64,000 nt of DNA. It comes from Geobacteraceae bacterium (GTDB lineage Bacteria > Desulfobacterota > Desulfuromonadia > Desulfuromonadales > Geopsychrobacteraceae). The notes under the pieces are model-generated. The model saw only the letters and a program-made list of their open reading frames with translations, was not told the DNA's origin and did not search any database. The stretch's first letter is position 1. The number at the start of each line of letters is the position of its first letter. The position numbers and the translations under genes were made by a program. The stretch spans positions 1-64,000 of the forward strand of contig SLDV01000040.1 in NCBI GenBank assembly GCA_007125165.1. Reading direction: 5' to 3'. Shown one piece after another: positions 31,813 through 41,751 of the stretch.

Positions 31813-31889
31813 GGTCTGGCTCCTTCATGGGTGATTGCGGCAGCGCGCATTTAAACACAGTAAAACCTCTGTTGTCATGAAAAAAGAAC

Positions 31890-32052
31890 CTGATTGGAAC
31901 TAATCTTCCGTAGATACAATCTTATCCCCTCTCTCTGAGGGAGAGGGTTAGGGTGAGGGGGAGGTTTTGACTATTTCAAACCCCCTCATCCGGCTTTCTG
32001 CCACCTTCTGCCCAGGAGAAGGGTTCACAAGCGGAGGATTGGTGCTTCTGAG
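31890..32052. repeat. MITE-like element copy 1 (163 bp)
   Basis: ctgattggaactaatcttccg ... cggaggattggtgcttctgag terminal arms (degenerate) and shared interior with 41482..41642. Confidence 0.8.
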
Positions 32053-32162
32053 TAACTTCAAGACAACTACCTGAAATCACATTCTTTGGAAATAGAAGTT
32101 GCTTTATGAAAAATCGCCCCGAGGGGCGTGGGTCGCTAATCAGGAAAAAGAATGTCGGAAGT

Positions 32163-32363
32163 TTATATGGAGCTGTTTTTTACAGGTTTTGGCCGGACGC
32201 CAGGTAATGATTTGCCGTTGAGCTGTTCATAGAGTTCTAATTGTTCCCGAATCGAGATTCGTTTCTGGCGACATGTTTTAAGACAGAGACGGCAGCGTTC
32301 ATCACTGCACCATTGGCACTGGAAGCAATCAGGACAGGGATGCTTTTTCGTGTTTGTGATCAT
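32163..32363 (-). CDS. Cys-rich small protein
   Basis: CPDCFQCQWCSDERCRLCLKTC within 66 aa. Confidence 0.55.
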   Translation of the reverse strand: MITNTKKHPCPDCFQCQWCSDERCRLCLKTCRQKRISIREQLELYEQLNGKSLPGVRPKPVKNSSI

Positions 32364-32384
32364 GATTCATTCTAGCTTTATTCC

Positions 32385-33686
32385 TCAGAACGGAGCAAGG
32401 GTGCGAATGTCGGCGGGTTGTTGTTTGCGTTGATGGTACAGGTAGACCGCTTCAAGAGTTTCGGCAGCCAGCAGCAGACTAATACCGATGACGATGCCGG
32501 GGACGGGAGGTTGCCAGGCCACCAGGGGCCACCAGGTTGCCAGTAAGAAAGCGCTTTTGATAACAGTGGAGCGCCCCAGTTGGCGGGTCTGTTCGGCCCC
32601 GGAAAACCACCCACGCAACAGGTTGCTGGCAGCATACATGAAAGGAAAGAGGGCACAGGCGGCAAAAGACAGACGCAGATAATCCCTCAGGTCGGTTTCG
32701 ACACCAAGAAGTTGTCCGAGAATTAATTGATGAAGCGGTCCTGCTGTGAGCAGAATAATCAATCCCATTGCCGCGCAGAGGCAGCAACTGAAATAGACCA
32801 GCGTGCGATAATCGTTGACCGATTTGACCAGGGTCATGTAGGTCTGCTGCAGGTTGCGCATTGGTCCGGCAAGCAGGAACAGAAAACCACGAATGATTCC
32901 GAAGGCCGCAAGGGCCAGGGCACCATCATGAAGGCGTCCGATGATTGCACTGATCAATAGTGGAATAGTTTGCTGCAGGCATGAAGAGTAGGCAAGGGGA
33001 AAGGCATAGCGCAGGATGTCGATCGTGCTTCGTTCCCCCCCTTCTCGCAGCAATGGTGGGCGCACTTTCCAGGCGAGCCAAGAAATCACCAATGTTTCTG
33101 TAACAACACAACTGACCAGGGCAAAGGCACCGAGCTGGGCACCGTCAAACCAGTTTTTACCGATCAGTAGAAAAAAGAACAGACCCGCAACACGGATACC
33201 GGTGGCGAATGAGACCAGACCGGTGCGTCGGACACGGATCAGCATCCCCTGACTGAACCCGCGGATGCCGGTAAAAAAAGGGAGGAGGGTCATGATCATT
33301 AAAGCTTTACGCGCTTCTTCGGCAACCTCCGGCGGAGTTCCCAGCAGGGTTGTGAGAACCATATCTCCCAGTGGAGTGAAAGCAATCAGTCCCAGCATCA
33401 GGGTGACGTAAACAGCAACCAGAACAATAAAAAGCAAGACTCCATAAAGTGAACGGCGTCCCCGCACCATGGCCATAGTCACTGTATGGTTCTGGTAAGA
33501 GGGTGATGAAATAAACAGATGGACGATCATGGCTACAGAGATGCCGGCCAGTGCCGTAACATAGTCATCCATCCGCGCCAGTGCACCATTGATAATGGTA
33601 TGGGAAATGCTCATCAACTGCACATTGAGGAGCAGCGGAAAGAAAAACCAGGCAATTTCGCGATAGGTCAAACGAAGATCGGTCAA
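32385..33686 (-). CDS. MATE/MOP-superfamily multi-TM transporter-like protein
   Basis: About 12 TMs; YREIAWFFFPLLLNVQLMSISHTIINGALARMDD. Confidence 0.7.
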   Translation of the reverse strand: MTDLRLTYREIAWFFFPLLLNVQLMSISHTIINGALARMDDYVTALAGISVAMIVHLFISSPSYQNHTVTMAMVRGRRSLYGVLLFIVLVAVYVTLMLGLIAFTPLGDMVLTTLLGTPPEVAEEARKALMIMTLLPFFTGIRGFSQGMLIRVRRTGLVSFATGIRVAGLFFFLLIGKNWFDGAQLGAFALVSCVVTETLVISWLAWKVRPPLLREGGERSTIDILRYAFPLAYSSCLQQTIPLLISAIIGRLHDGALALAAFGIIRGFLFLLAGPMRNLQQTYMTLVKSVNDYRTLVYFSCCLCAAMGLIILLTAGPLHQLILGQLLGVETDLRDYLRLSFAACALFPFMYAASNLLRGWFSGAEQTRQLGRSTVIKSAFLLATWWPLVAWQPPVPGIVIGISLLLAAETLEAVYLYHQRKQQPADIRTLAPF

Positions 33687-34342
33687 CGACTTTTCCCTGG
33701 GAACAGGGGCAGCAGTTCTGTCGCCGTGGCAACCCGATAGTCAGGAATGCAGTCGCCACAGTGTCCGAAGCCGTAAGCACAGAAGCAGGTAGCGATACCG
33801 GCATCCCGAGCCGCGTAAAGGTCTGTATGATGATCGCCGATCATCAGCGCCTGGTGGGGGTAACCACCAAGTTGCTCCAGTGCCTGTTGGAGCGGATAGG
33901 GATGGGGCTTTTTGTAAGGATAAGAGTCGCCACCAATGACCGTGCGGAAGAAGCGGGAGAGATTAAGGCCCGCGAGAATTCTGCGGGTATAGAGGATCGG
34001 TTTGTTGGTGACCAGCGCCATGTGCTGAGGGTTGTGGTGTGACAGCAGCTCTTCGATACCTGGATAGCAATGGGTCTGATCAAGCAGGTGTTGGCCATAA
34101 AGCTCGAGAAAACGCTGCAGATGACGGTCCTCGTAGAGGTCAGTACCGAGGGCACGTTTGACCAGCAGGGTGGCACCATCGCCAACCATTTGCCTAACCT
34201 GGGCGCTGATCAACGGCTCCAGCGCCAGTTCGCGGCGCAGCAGATTGAGCGCGGTCAGCAGGTCGGGAAGGGAGTTGATCAGGGTGCCGTCGAGATCAAA
34301 TAGCAGAAATTGCGGCTGAGGGTCAGGTAGCAAGTCAATCAC
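33683..34342 (-). CDS. gph: HAD-family phosphoglycolate phosphatase-like hydrolase
   Basis: FLLFDLDGTLINSLPDLLTALN, VTNKP, YPYKKPHPYPL, MIGDHHTDLYAARDAG; GTG start at 34342 preferred over the longer track ORF. Confidence 0.85.
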   Translation of the reverse strand: MIDLLPDPQPQFLLFDLDGTLINSLPDLLTALNLLRRELALEPLISAQVRQMVGDGATLLVKRALGTDLYEDRHLQRFLELYGQHLLDQTHCYPGIEELLSHHNPQHMALVTNKPILYTRRILAGLNLSRFFRTVIGGDSYPYKKPHPYPLQQALEQLGGYPHQALMIGDHHTDLYAARDAGIATCFCAYGFGHCGDCIPDYRVATATELLPLFPGKSR

Positions 34343-35024
34343 GCTCCCCAAAGATAGCTGTGCCGATGCGCACCAGGGTTGCACCCTCCTCAATCGCTAC
34401 CTCAAAATCGCCACTCATCCCCATGGATAACTCTTTCATGATGACGCCGGGGATCTGCTCAGCATCAATTTTTGCTGCGAGTTCCCGTAATTGGCGAAAA
34501 AAAGGGCGCACCTGTTCCGGATCATCAAAATAGGGTGGAAGACACATCAGCCCGCGAATCTGCAGGTGCGGCAATGCGGCAATTTTTTTGGTGAGTTCCG
34601 ACAGCTCAGCGATGGCACAGCCGGCCTTGCTGTTTTCATCGCCGACGTTGACCTGGAGCAATATCGGCGCCACGGCGTCAATTTTACCCCATTGCCGACT
34701 GATCTCCCTGGCCAGGGAGAGGCGATCCACCGAGTGGATAAGTTCAACCTTGCCACGCAGATATTTCACCTTGTTGCTCTGCAGCGCACCGATAAAGTGC
34801 CATTCTACCGGACTGTGAACGCTGGCCTCCTTGTCCCGGAATTCCTGTACATAGCTTTCGCCAAAGAGCTGCTGGCCGGCGGCAAAAGCTTCATCAATCA
34901 GCTCTGCCGGTTTGACCTTGGATGCCGCTACCAGCCGCGCGTCGGCGGGGTTGCGCCCGCTGTTGGCGCATGCGGCGGCGATGCGGGCGCGTATCTGATC
35001 GATATTGTTACGGATAGAGGACAT
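34335..35024 (-). CDS. yggS: YggS-family PLP homeostasis protein
   Basis: LVAASKVKPAELIDEAFAAGQQLFGESYVQEF, WHFIGALQSNKVK, MKELSMGMSGDFEVAIEEGATLVRIGTAIFG. Confidence 0.94.
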   Translation of the reverse strand: MSSIRNNIDQIRARIAAACANSGRNPADARLVAASKVKPAELIDEAFAAGQQLFGESYVQEFRDKEASVHSPVEWHFIGALQSNKVKYLRGKVELIHSVDRLSLAREISRQWGKIDAVAPILLQVNVGDENSKAGCAIAELSELTKKIAALPHLQIRGLMCLPPYFDDPEQVRPFFRQLRELAAKIDAEQIPGVIMKELSMGMSGDFEVAIEEGATLVRIGTAIFGERD

Positions 35025-35106
35025 ATATTGTCTCCCGCTAATACTGAGTTGTTCTTTTAAGCAAAAGTAGGGTCTAATTCCCCGTAGCTTGTGGCGTTAA
35101 CCTGAA

Positions 35107-35189
35107 GGAATCCAGGAGTCAGAATTCAGGAGCCATTGCCGATGAGATGATGCCGTGGATTTTCTTCTGGATTCTGTATTCTGAATTCT
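35107..35189. repeat. Inverted arms of degenerate 7-bp (nnnnCAG) periodicity
   Basis: ggaatccaggagtcagaattcaggag ... cttctggattctgtattctgaattct. Confidence 0.6.
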
Positions 35190-35231
35190 AATACCCCGCT
35201 GGTTGCGGTGGGGTATTTAGTGCAGGCGGTT

Positions 35232-35825
35232 TCAGATCGCCAGCGGGACGCCCAATTCTTTCAACGCCAGGGTCAGGCGGCATAAGGGCAGGCCGACAAC
35301 GTTGGTATAGCTGCCTTCAATGCCACTGATAAAACAGGCACCGATCCCCTGAATGGCGTAGGCACCGGCTTTATCTGCCGGCTCCCCAGTGGCAATGTAA
35401 CGCGCGATTTCGTCCTCTGTCAATTGCCGAAAGTGGACCCTGGTGGTGACGGCTTCACTGCGTTGAGTTTGCTGCTGGCGGTCGATGACGGCATAGCCGC
35501 TGACCACCAAGTGGCTGGTGCCGGAGAGCTGGCGGAGCATGGTGGCAGCGTGCTGATCGTTGGTTGGCTTACCAAGAATCTGCTCGTTACAGACGACGAC
35601 GGTATCGCTGCCGATAACCCAGCGGGCGCTGATGTCGGACCGCTCGGCAATGTCGCGAGCCTTGTCCAGGCTCAGGCGGATCACCAAATCGCCAGGTGTC
35701 TCGGCAGGCTTGATGGTTTCCGCAACGCTGCTGGGTATGACGCTGAATTCAAGGCCAATCTGTTCCAACAGTTCCTTGCGGCGCGGGGAAGCGGATGCGA
35801 GAATCAGGGTATCATCCATTGTCAC
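35232..35825 (-). CDS. maf: Maf-family nucleoside triphosphate pyrophosphatase
   Basis: [52 protein letters not shown]. Confidence 0.94.
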   Translation of the reverse strand: MTMDDTLILASASPRRKELLEQIGLEFSVIPSSVAETIKPAETPGDLVIRLSLDKARDIAERSDISARWVIGSDTVVVCNEQILGKPTNDQHAATMLRQLSGTSHLVVSGYAVIDRQQQTQRSEAVTTRVHFRQLTEDEIARYIATGEPADKAGAYAIQGIGACFISGIEGSYTNVVGLPLCRLTLALKELGVPLAI

Positions 35826-37152
35826 TTGCCTTCGTGGCTGATCGTAACATCAGGATCTGTTGCCACCAGCCGGGGAGCGTTGCCAGGGCGCGTTCTGCCA
35901 TCGCCAGGCGGCGTTCCGTGCGTTTTCTGCGCCCCCCTTGCAGGGGTGGAAAAAGACCGTAGTTGACATTCATCGGCTGAAAGTTATCGGGGTCGGCGTT
36001 CGCCAGATGACCCAGCAGGGCTCCGAAGGCGGTTTCCACCGGGGGAATGGGGGGGTGGTTGCCGGTTAGCTGACAGGCGGCGAACAGACCGGCAAGAAAA
36101 CCGCAGGCCGCGGATTCCACATACCCTTCAACGCCGGTGATCTGGCCGGCGGCATAGATGTGCGGAGCACAGTGAAACTGCAGGGTCTGATTCAGGCAGG
36201 TCGGGGCATTGATGAAGGTGTTACGATGCATACTGCCGAGACGCGCAAAGCGTGCCTGCTGCAGACCGGGAATCATGGTAAAAATGCGTTTTTGTTCCGG
36301 ATAGGTCATGCGCGTCTGAAAGCCCACCATGTTGTAGAGGCTGGCATGGCGATTGTCCTGGCGTAGCTGAATAACGGCATACGGAGGGCGTCCAGTGCGT
36401 GGATCCGGCAATCCGACCGGCTTCATCGGCCCAAAGGAAAGGGTCTGATGGCCACGCGCTGCCATCTCTTCGATCGGCATGCACCCTTCAAAGTGGGTCA
36501 GTTGTTCAAACTCACGGCCGGCTACCTTGTCGGCGGCGAGGAGTGCGGCAACAAAACCATCGTAGTCCTCTTTGCTCAAGGGGCAGTTGATGTAATCATC
36601 CCCACCACGCCCGTAACGTGAGGCGCGCCAGGCAACGCTGGTATCAATGGAATCAGCTTCAATAATCGGCGCGATGGCATCGTAAAAGTAAAGATGCTCG
36701 GTTCCGGTCAGCTTGGACAATGCCGCGGATAAACGCTCTGAGGTCAGAGGACCGCTGGCCAGGATGGTGGTTCCTTCAGTTGGCAGGTCGGTTGCCTCGG
36801 TCCTTATCAGCTCGATCAAAGGGTGGGCGCTGATTTTTTCAGTAATATAGCGCGAAAAGGCGTCGCGGTCGACGGCCAAGGCACCTCCGGCCGGTACCGC
36901 CGTGGCGTCAGCCGCCTCGATGATCAGGGAGCCACAGCGGCGCATTTCTTCTTTGAGGCAGCCAACGGCATTGTTCATGCCACTACCGCGCAGGCTGTTG
37001 GAACAGATCAGTTCGGCCAGATCCGCACTTTCGTGGGCAGCAGAAAAATGCAGTGGTTTCATCTCCAGTAGATGAACGCGAATGCCTAGAGCAGCAACTT
37101 GCCAGGCTGCTTCGCAGCCGGCCAGTCCGGCGCCGATAATGGTGATGTTCAT
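35812..37152 (-). CDS. trmFO: tRNA (uracil-5-)-methyltransferase TrmFO (folate/FAD-dependent)
   Basis: [48 protein letters not shown]. Confidence 0.95.
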   Translation of the reverse strand: MNITIIGAGLAGCEAAWQVAALGIRVHLLEMKPLHFSAAHESADLAELICSNSLRGSGMNNAVGCLKEEMRRCGSLIIEAADATAVPAGGALAVDRDAFSRYITEKISAHPLIELIRTEATDLPTEGTTILASGPLTSERLSAALSKLTGTEHLYFYDAIAPIIEADSIDTSVAWRASRYGRGGDDYINCPLSKEDYDGFVAALLAADKVAGREFEQLTHFEGCMPIEEMAARGHQTLSFGPMKPVGLPDPRTGRPPYAVIQLRQDNRHASLYNMVGFQTRMTYPEQKRIFTMIPGLQQARFARLGSMHRNTFINAPTCLNQTLQFHCAPHIYAAGQITGVEGYVESAACGFLAGLFAACQLTGNHPPIPPVETAFGALLGHLANADPDNFQPMNVNYGLFPPLQGGRRKRTERRLAMAERALATLPGWWQQILMLRSATKASDNG

Positions 37153-37325
37153 TGATTTATCCAGACGGCTGTTATTCTGTAGCTTTGTATCTGCTCAGCA
37201 CAGGGTCGAGAATCCTATGCCAAGGGACGCTTTTCGTCATCCATGACCGCTTGACTGTCGCCGTCCATGGCGACAGTCAACCTTGTCACAGGACCCCCGA
37301 CCCTGCGGCCAGGACGCAGGAAAAG

Positions 37326-39710
37326 CTACGTAGTTTTTTTTGCGCCGGCAGGCTTTTTGGCTGGGGTCTTCTTTTTTGTCGGTGATTTTTTAGCCGGCGT
37401 TTTTTTCGCTGCTGCCTTTGGCGCCGTCGCCTTTTTTTCCGGCGCGGTAATCACCTTCTCCCAGCCGCATTCAGGCTGTGGGCAACGTTGGACGGTACCG
37501 AAGCGTTTGGTGGTTTTGATCTCGGTAAGCGGCCAGGCGCATTTCGGGCAGGATTCGCTGGTTGGCGGATTCCACAAGGCGTATTTGCACTTGGGATAAC
37601 GATTGCAGGAATAGAAAATCTTTCCGTAGCGACTTTTTTTCTCCATCATTTCGCCGTCACCGCATGATGGGCAGGCGATACCCAGGGATTTGGGTTTTTC
37701 CAGGGGCTGAATATTTTTGCATTCAGGGTAGCCGCTACAGGCCAGGAACTTACCATAGCGACCGGATTTGATGAGCATCTGGCTGGCGCATTTGTCGCAT
37801 TTTTCGTCGGAAAAGGTCGGTTCTTCGGCGTCTTCAGCCTGACCGGCAAGGGGTTCGGTATGGCGACAGTCGGGAAATCCGGAACAGGCCAGAAAACGTC
37901 CTGCACGGCCCAGTTTGATCACCAGTTCCTTGCCACACTCGGGGCAGATTTTGTCGGTTTTTTCCGTGGTGACATCGGCTTTGCTGACCTCTATTTCCTT
38001 GCGCTTGAGAAGCTCAATGAATGGCTCCCAGAACTGGCGGATGGCCGGAATCCAGGTTTTTTCACCACGCGAAATGGCGTCCAGCTCCTCTTCCAGGGCA
38101 GCGGTAAAATCATAATCAACATACTGACTGAAGTGCTCGGTCAACAGCCTGGTTACCACGCGCCCGGTGTCTTCCGGGAAAAAGGTACGCTTTTCGATAC
38201 GCACGTACTTGCGGGTGACCAGGGTGTTCATGATGCTGGCGTAGGTGGAGGGGCGACCAATGCCGTATTCTTCAAGGCTTTTGACCAGGCTTGCTTCGGT
38301 AAAGCGCGGTGGTGGCTGGGTGAAATGCTGATGGGGAAGCAGTTGCTCTTTGTGGAGCTCTTCCCCCACACTCAAGGGTGGCAGCAGTCCTTCCTGCTGT
38401 TCGTCATCCTGATGATCGGTTCCCTCGATATAGAGGGTCATAAAGCCGGGAAAGCGGATCACCTGACCGGTGGCGCGAAAGCTGTAGCTGGCGCCGGCAC
38501 TGATGTCAACGGTGGTGGCATCAAAAATTGCCTGTGCCATCTGTGATGCGACGGTGCGTTTCCAGATCAGCTCGTAAAGGCGGAACTGATCAGAATTAAG
38601 AAAGGGCTTGAGGGTTGCCGGAATACGCATCAGGCCGGTTGGCCGGACTGCTTCGTGGGCTTCCTGGGCGTTTTTGCTTTTGTTGCGGAACAATCGGGGC
38701 TTTGCCAGAGCATATTCGGCGCCGTACTGTTGCTGAATCAAGGTGCGCGCTTCGCTGGTTGCTGTTTCTGACAGGGCGACCGAATCGGTTCGCATGTAGG
38801 TAATCAGACCGTGAGTGCCGTCATTGACGGTAATCCCCTCGTAAAGCTTCTGCGCGACACTCATGGTTTTACGTGCGGAAAAACCGAGTTTGCGACTGGC
38901 CTCCTGCTGCAGGGTACTGGTAGTAAAGGGGGGCGCAGGGTTGCGTTTGCGCTCCTTCTGTTCCAGCTTGTCAACCACAAAGCGCACCTGCTCAAGTTCA
39001 CTGAGGATCGCGTCGGTCTGCTGTTTGTCAGCGAGGGCAAACTTGTCAAGTTTTTTGCCGTTATGGGCCTGGAGTTTGGCGCTGAATGTGGTTTTTTGCG
39101 CATTGGCAAGGATCGCTTCAATGCTCCAGTATTCACGCGACTCGAAGGCCTCTATTTCATCTTCACGCTCACAGATCAGGCGCAGGGCGACCGACTGAAC
39201 GCGGCCGGCAGAGAGACCGTAGCGGATTTTTTTCCAGAGGAACGGTGACAGATTAAACCCGACGAGATAATCAAGGATAGAGCGTGCCTGCTGGGCATCG
39301 ACCATGTTGCGTGAAATGGTGCGTGGTGCGGCCATCGCTGCGGTGATGGCGGATTGGGTGATTTCATGAAAGGTAACGCGCTTGACTACCGGGTTCTTGG
39401 CGCTTTCATCGATACCGAGGGCTTCCAGCAGGTGCCAGGCGATGGCTTCTCCTTCGCGGTCAAGGTCGGTCGCGAGGATCAGTTCAGAACTTTTGGCAAC
39501 TTCTTTTTTCAGCGCGGCAATGTGCTTACTGCTCTCGGGCAGTATCTGGTATTTGGGTTTAAAGTTGTCCTCTGTATCCACTGATCCCTGTTTGCTGGGC
39601 AGGGCACGGACGTGGCCATAAGAAGCAAGTACCTTGTACCCCTTGCCGAGAAACTTCTCAATGGTTTTAGCTTTAGCCGGTGATTCGACGATGACCAGTG
39701 ATTGAGCCAT
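37326..39710 (-). CDS. topA: DNA topoisomerase I
   Basis: LVIVESPAKAKTIEKFLG, TDLDREGEAIAWHL, ITYMRTDS catalytic Tyr, zinc-finger repeats, Lys/Ala/Pro-rich tail. Confidence 0.96.
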   Translation of the reverse strand: MAQSLVIVESPAKAKTIEKFLGKGYKVLASYGHVRALPSKQGSVDTEDNFKPKYQILPESSKHIAALKKEVAKSSELILATDLDREGEAIAWHLLEALGIDESAKNPVVKRVTFHEITQSAITAAMAAPRTISRNMVDAQQARSILDYLVGFNLSPFLWKKIRYGLSAGRVQSVALRLICEREDEIEAFESREYWSIEAILANAQKTTFSAKLQAHNGKKLDKFALADKQQTDAILSELEQVRFVVDKLEQKERKRNPAPPFTTSTLQQEASRKLGFSARKTMSVAQKLYEGITVNDGTHGLITYMRTDSVALSETATSEARTLIQQQYGAEYALAKPRLFRNKSKNAQEAHEAVRPTGLMRIPATLKPFLNSDQFRLYELIWKRTVASQMAQAIFDATTVDISAGASYSFRATGQVIRFPGFMTLYIEGTDHQDDEQQEGLLPPLSVGEELHKEQLLPHQHFTQPPPRFTEASLVKSLEEYGIGRPSTYASIMNTLVTRKYVRIEKRTFFPEDTGRVVTRLLTEHFSQYVDYDFTAALEEELDAISRGEKTWIPAIRQFWEPFIELLKRKEIEVSKADVTTEKTDKICPECGKELVIKLGRAGRFLACSGFPDCRHTEPLAGQAEDAEEPTFSDEKCDKCASQMLIKSGRYGKFLACSGYPECKNIQPLEKPKSLGIACPSCGDGEMMEKKSRYGKIFYSCNRYPKCKYALWNPPTSESCPKCAWPLTEIKTTKRFGTVQRCPQPECGWEKVITAPEKKATAPKAAAKKTPAKKSPTKKKTPAKKPAGAKKTT

Positions 39711-39790
39711 TTATAACCTCTAGGCTCTGTCGCAATGACAGGAGCAGTGATAATAAAAAGGGCTGCGGCAGTGGCGCCACCCGATAAAAT

Positions 39791-40270
39791 TCAATGGTAA
39801 ATGCGCTGCCAGTCGTTTTCCAGAAAGCAGTCGATTTCGCGGAGCCAGGTTTCGTTGGAGCGTAGTAGCAGTGTTAAAATCGTAATCAGTTTGATTTCCT
39901 GCTCGGTGACGGGGCCTTCAGCGGAACCAATCGCCCGATCGATGATCTCTTCCTGAATGGGATCAGGCAGCAGGCCCATTGTCCTGACACGCACGAGGAA
40001 GCCACGGGCTTCAAGGGTCAGGAGCTGTTGTTCCTGATTGGTAAATATCCGATAACCCGAGTCTGATAGCAGAGGATCAGCTTTTTCCTGAGAGCCCTTC
40101 GAGGTGAAAGCAGCAGATTCCATCCACAAAAAAGCATCGTCAATCTCGTCGGCGGCAAAACCAGCAGACATCAGTTCAGCAAGTAGCTCTTTTTCGTTGA
40201 CAGTGGTGTCTTCCGATCCCAGCACATATTGGGCGATCAGATTGACAATTGCCATAACGCGTTCACTCAA
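39791..40270 (-). CDS. Smg/DUF494 family protein
   Basis: 159 aa, VMAIVNLIAQYVL...LLAELMSAGFAADEIDDAFLWM; between topA and dprA. Confidence 0.8.
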   Translation of the reverse strand: MSERVMAIVNLIAQYVLGSEDTTVNEKELLAELMSAGFAADEIDDAFLWMESAAFTSKGSQEKADPLLSDSGYRIFTNQEQQLLTLEARGFLVRVRTMGLLPDPIQEEIIDRAIGSAEGPVTEQEIKLITILTLLLRSNETWLREIDCFLENDWQRIYH

Positions 40271-40314
40271 GAGACCTCCAGACAGCTCTTGTCCGCAACT
40301 TGAACCTGGTCTTA

Positions 40315-40367
40315 GTGTTCAACCGGAGTTTCCGGATGAACACAATAACGTTTTCGAATCGGAAACT
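40315..40367. repeat. 53-nt double-hairpin dispersed repeat, copy B
   Basis: gtgttcaaccggagtttccggatgaacacaataacgttttcgaatcggaaact; GTGTTCA/TGAACAC plus CCGGA/TCCGG, then GTTTTCGAATCGGAAAC. Confidence 0.8.
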
Positions 40368-41457
40368 AAGTTAGAGCGCCGCGGATAAAGTGGCCTCCGG
40401 GCAGTTGTTTTACGCCCCCCCGGAGCTCCAAGTCGAGTAAAATAACGGAAAGATCCATGGGAGTCAAGGCGCATTTCCGGGCGATTTCGTCGTGATGGAG
40501 CGGGTTTTCGTTAAGCAGGAGGTAGACGGAGCGGGAAACTGAATCGAGATCGGTGAATGCATCGGACACATCTGTTGTTTTAACCAGAGAGGTTTTTTCA
40601 GGCCAGAGCGCCTGCAGAACATCATTGACATCGGTAACGATGTGCGCCCCTTCCTTGAGGAGCCGATGAGGCCCGTGGCTGTTGGGGTGGCTGATCGCAC
40701 CCGGGCTGGCGAACAGCTCGCGACCCTGATCCAGGGCAAAATCGGCGGTGATGAGGGAGCCGCTGCCGGCCGCAGCTTCAACGATCAGGACACCGCGGGA
40801 CAACCCGCTGATGATTCGGTTACGCCCGGGAAAATGCCCGGCAGCTGGCCTGGTAGCAGGAGGATGTTCGCTGATCACAGCGCCCTGCTCGATAATTTGC
40901 TGATAAAGACGGGTATTTTCAGGCGGATAGATATGATCGACACCACAGCCGAGTACCGCCACAGTGCTACCATGTCCGTCAAGGGCCCCCCGGTGAGCAG
41001 CACTGTCGACGCCGCGGGCCATGCCGCTGACCACGCAAATGTGCTGTTCTGCCAGTTGCCGTGCCAGTTCTTGTGCGAAGTCAAGGCCGGCTGGTGTGGC
41101 TTTACGTGACCCGACGATCGCCAGCGTCTCCTGCTCAGGCAAGGTGCCGCGCATATAGAGCACTGCGGGTGGATCGTAGATGGTTCGCAACAGTGCCGGA
41201 TATGTTTTATCCCAGTAACTGAGCAGGCGAATATTAAGAGCTGCCATCCTTTCCAACATGGTGCAAAGCTCAGGAGCCTGCGGACTGAGGAGACTGGCGC
41301 GGAGGGCCGGGTTCACACCCGCGGCCTGCCAGGAGTGTTGTGAAGCGTTAACGGCAGTGGTAAAGCACCCAAAATGCTGGTGCAATTTAAACAGGGTGGC
41401 CCGGCCGATTCCTGGATTCATATTCAGCCGAAGCAGATCCTTTTGAGCCTGTTTCAT
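40366..41457 (-). CDS. dprA: DNA-processing protein DprA
   Basis: AIVGSRKATPAGLDFAQELARQL, SGMARGVDSAAHRGAL, VLGCGVDHIYPPEN, FPGRNRIISGLSRGVLIVEA. Confidence 0.95.
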   Translation of the reverse strand: MKQAQKDLLRLNMNPGIGRATLFKLHQHFGCFTTAVNASQHSWQAAGVNPALRASLLSPQAPELCTMLERMAALNIRLLSYWDKTYPALLRTIYDPPAVLYMRGTLPEQETLAIVGSRKATPAGLDFAQELARQLAEQHICVVSGMARGVDSAAHRGALDGHGSTVAVLGCGVDHIYPPENTRLYQQIIEQGAVISEHPPATRPAAGHFPGRNRIISGLSRGVLIVEAAAGSGSLITADFALDQGRELFASPGAISHPNSHGPHRLLKEGAHIVTDVNDVLQALWPEKTSLVKTTDVSDAFTDLDSVSRSVYLLLNENPLHHDEIARKCALTPMDLSVILLDLELRGGVKQLPGGHFIRGALT

Positions 41458-41481
41458 ATCCCCCCCCTTTTATTTATTTTC

Positions 41482-41642
41482 CTGATTAGCACCAATCTTC
41501 CGTAGGGGCAATCTTATCCCCTCTTCCTGAGGAAGAGGGCCAGGGTGAGGGGGAGATTTTGACCATCCAAAGCCCCCTCATCCGGCTTTCAGCTACCTTC
41601 TCTCCCAGGAGAATGGTTCAGCGGAAGATTGGTGCTAATCAG
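41482..41642. repeat. MITE-like element copy 2 (161 bp) with perfect 21-bp terminal inverted repeats
   Basis: CTGATTAGCACCAATCTTCCG ... CGGAAGATTGGTGCTAATCAG (exact reverse complement). Confidence 0.88.
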
Positions 41643-41751
41643 TTTTATTTTTGACCTGATGAGCTGTTGTTGCTGTTGTTCCGGAATGATGAAAAAAAGA
41701 GGACTGAAGTAGATTCAATCCTCTTTTTATTTCTTTGCAAGTTTGTGGTTG

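Noticed and set aside
34343-34393. Longer N-terminus of the HAD phosphatase in the ORF track
   Set aside because: Would extend the gene into yggS; HAD motif begins shortly after GTG 34342.
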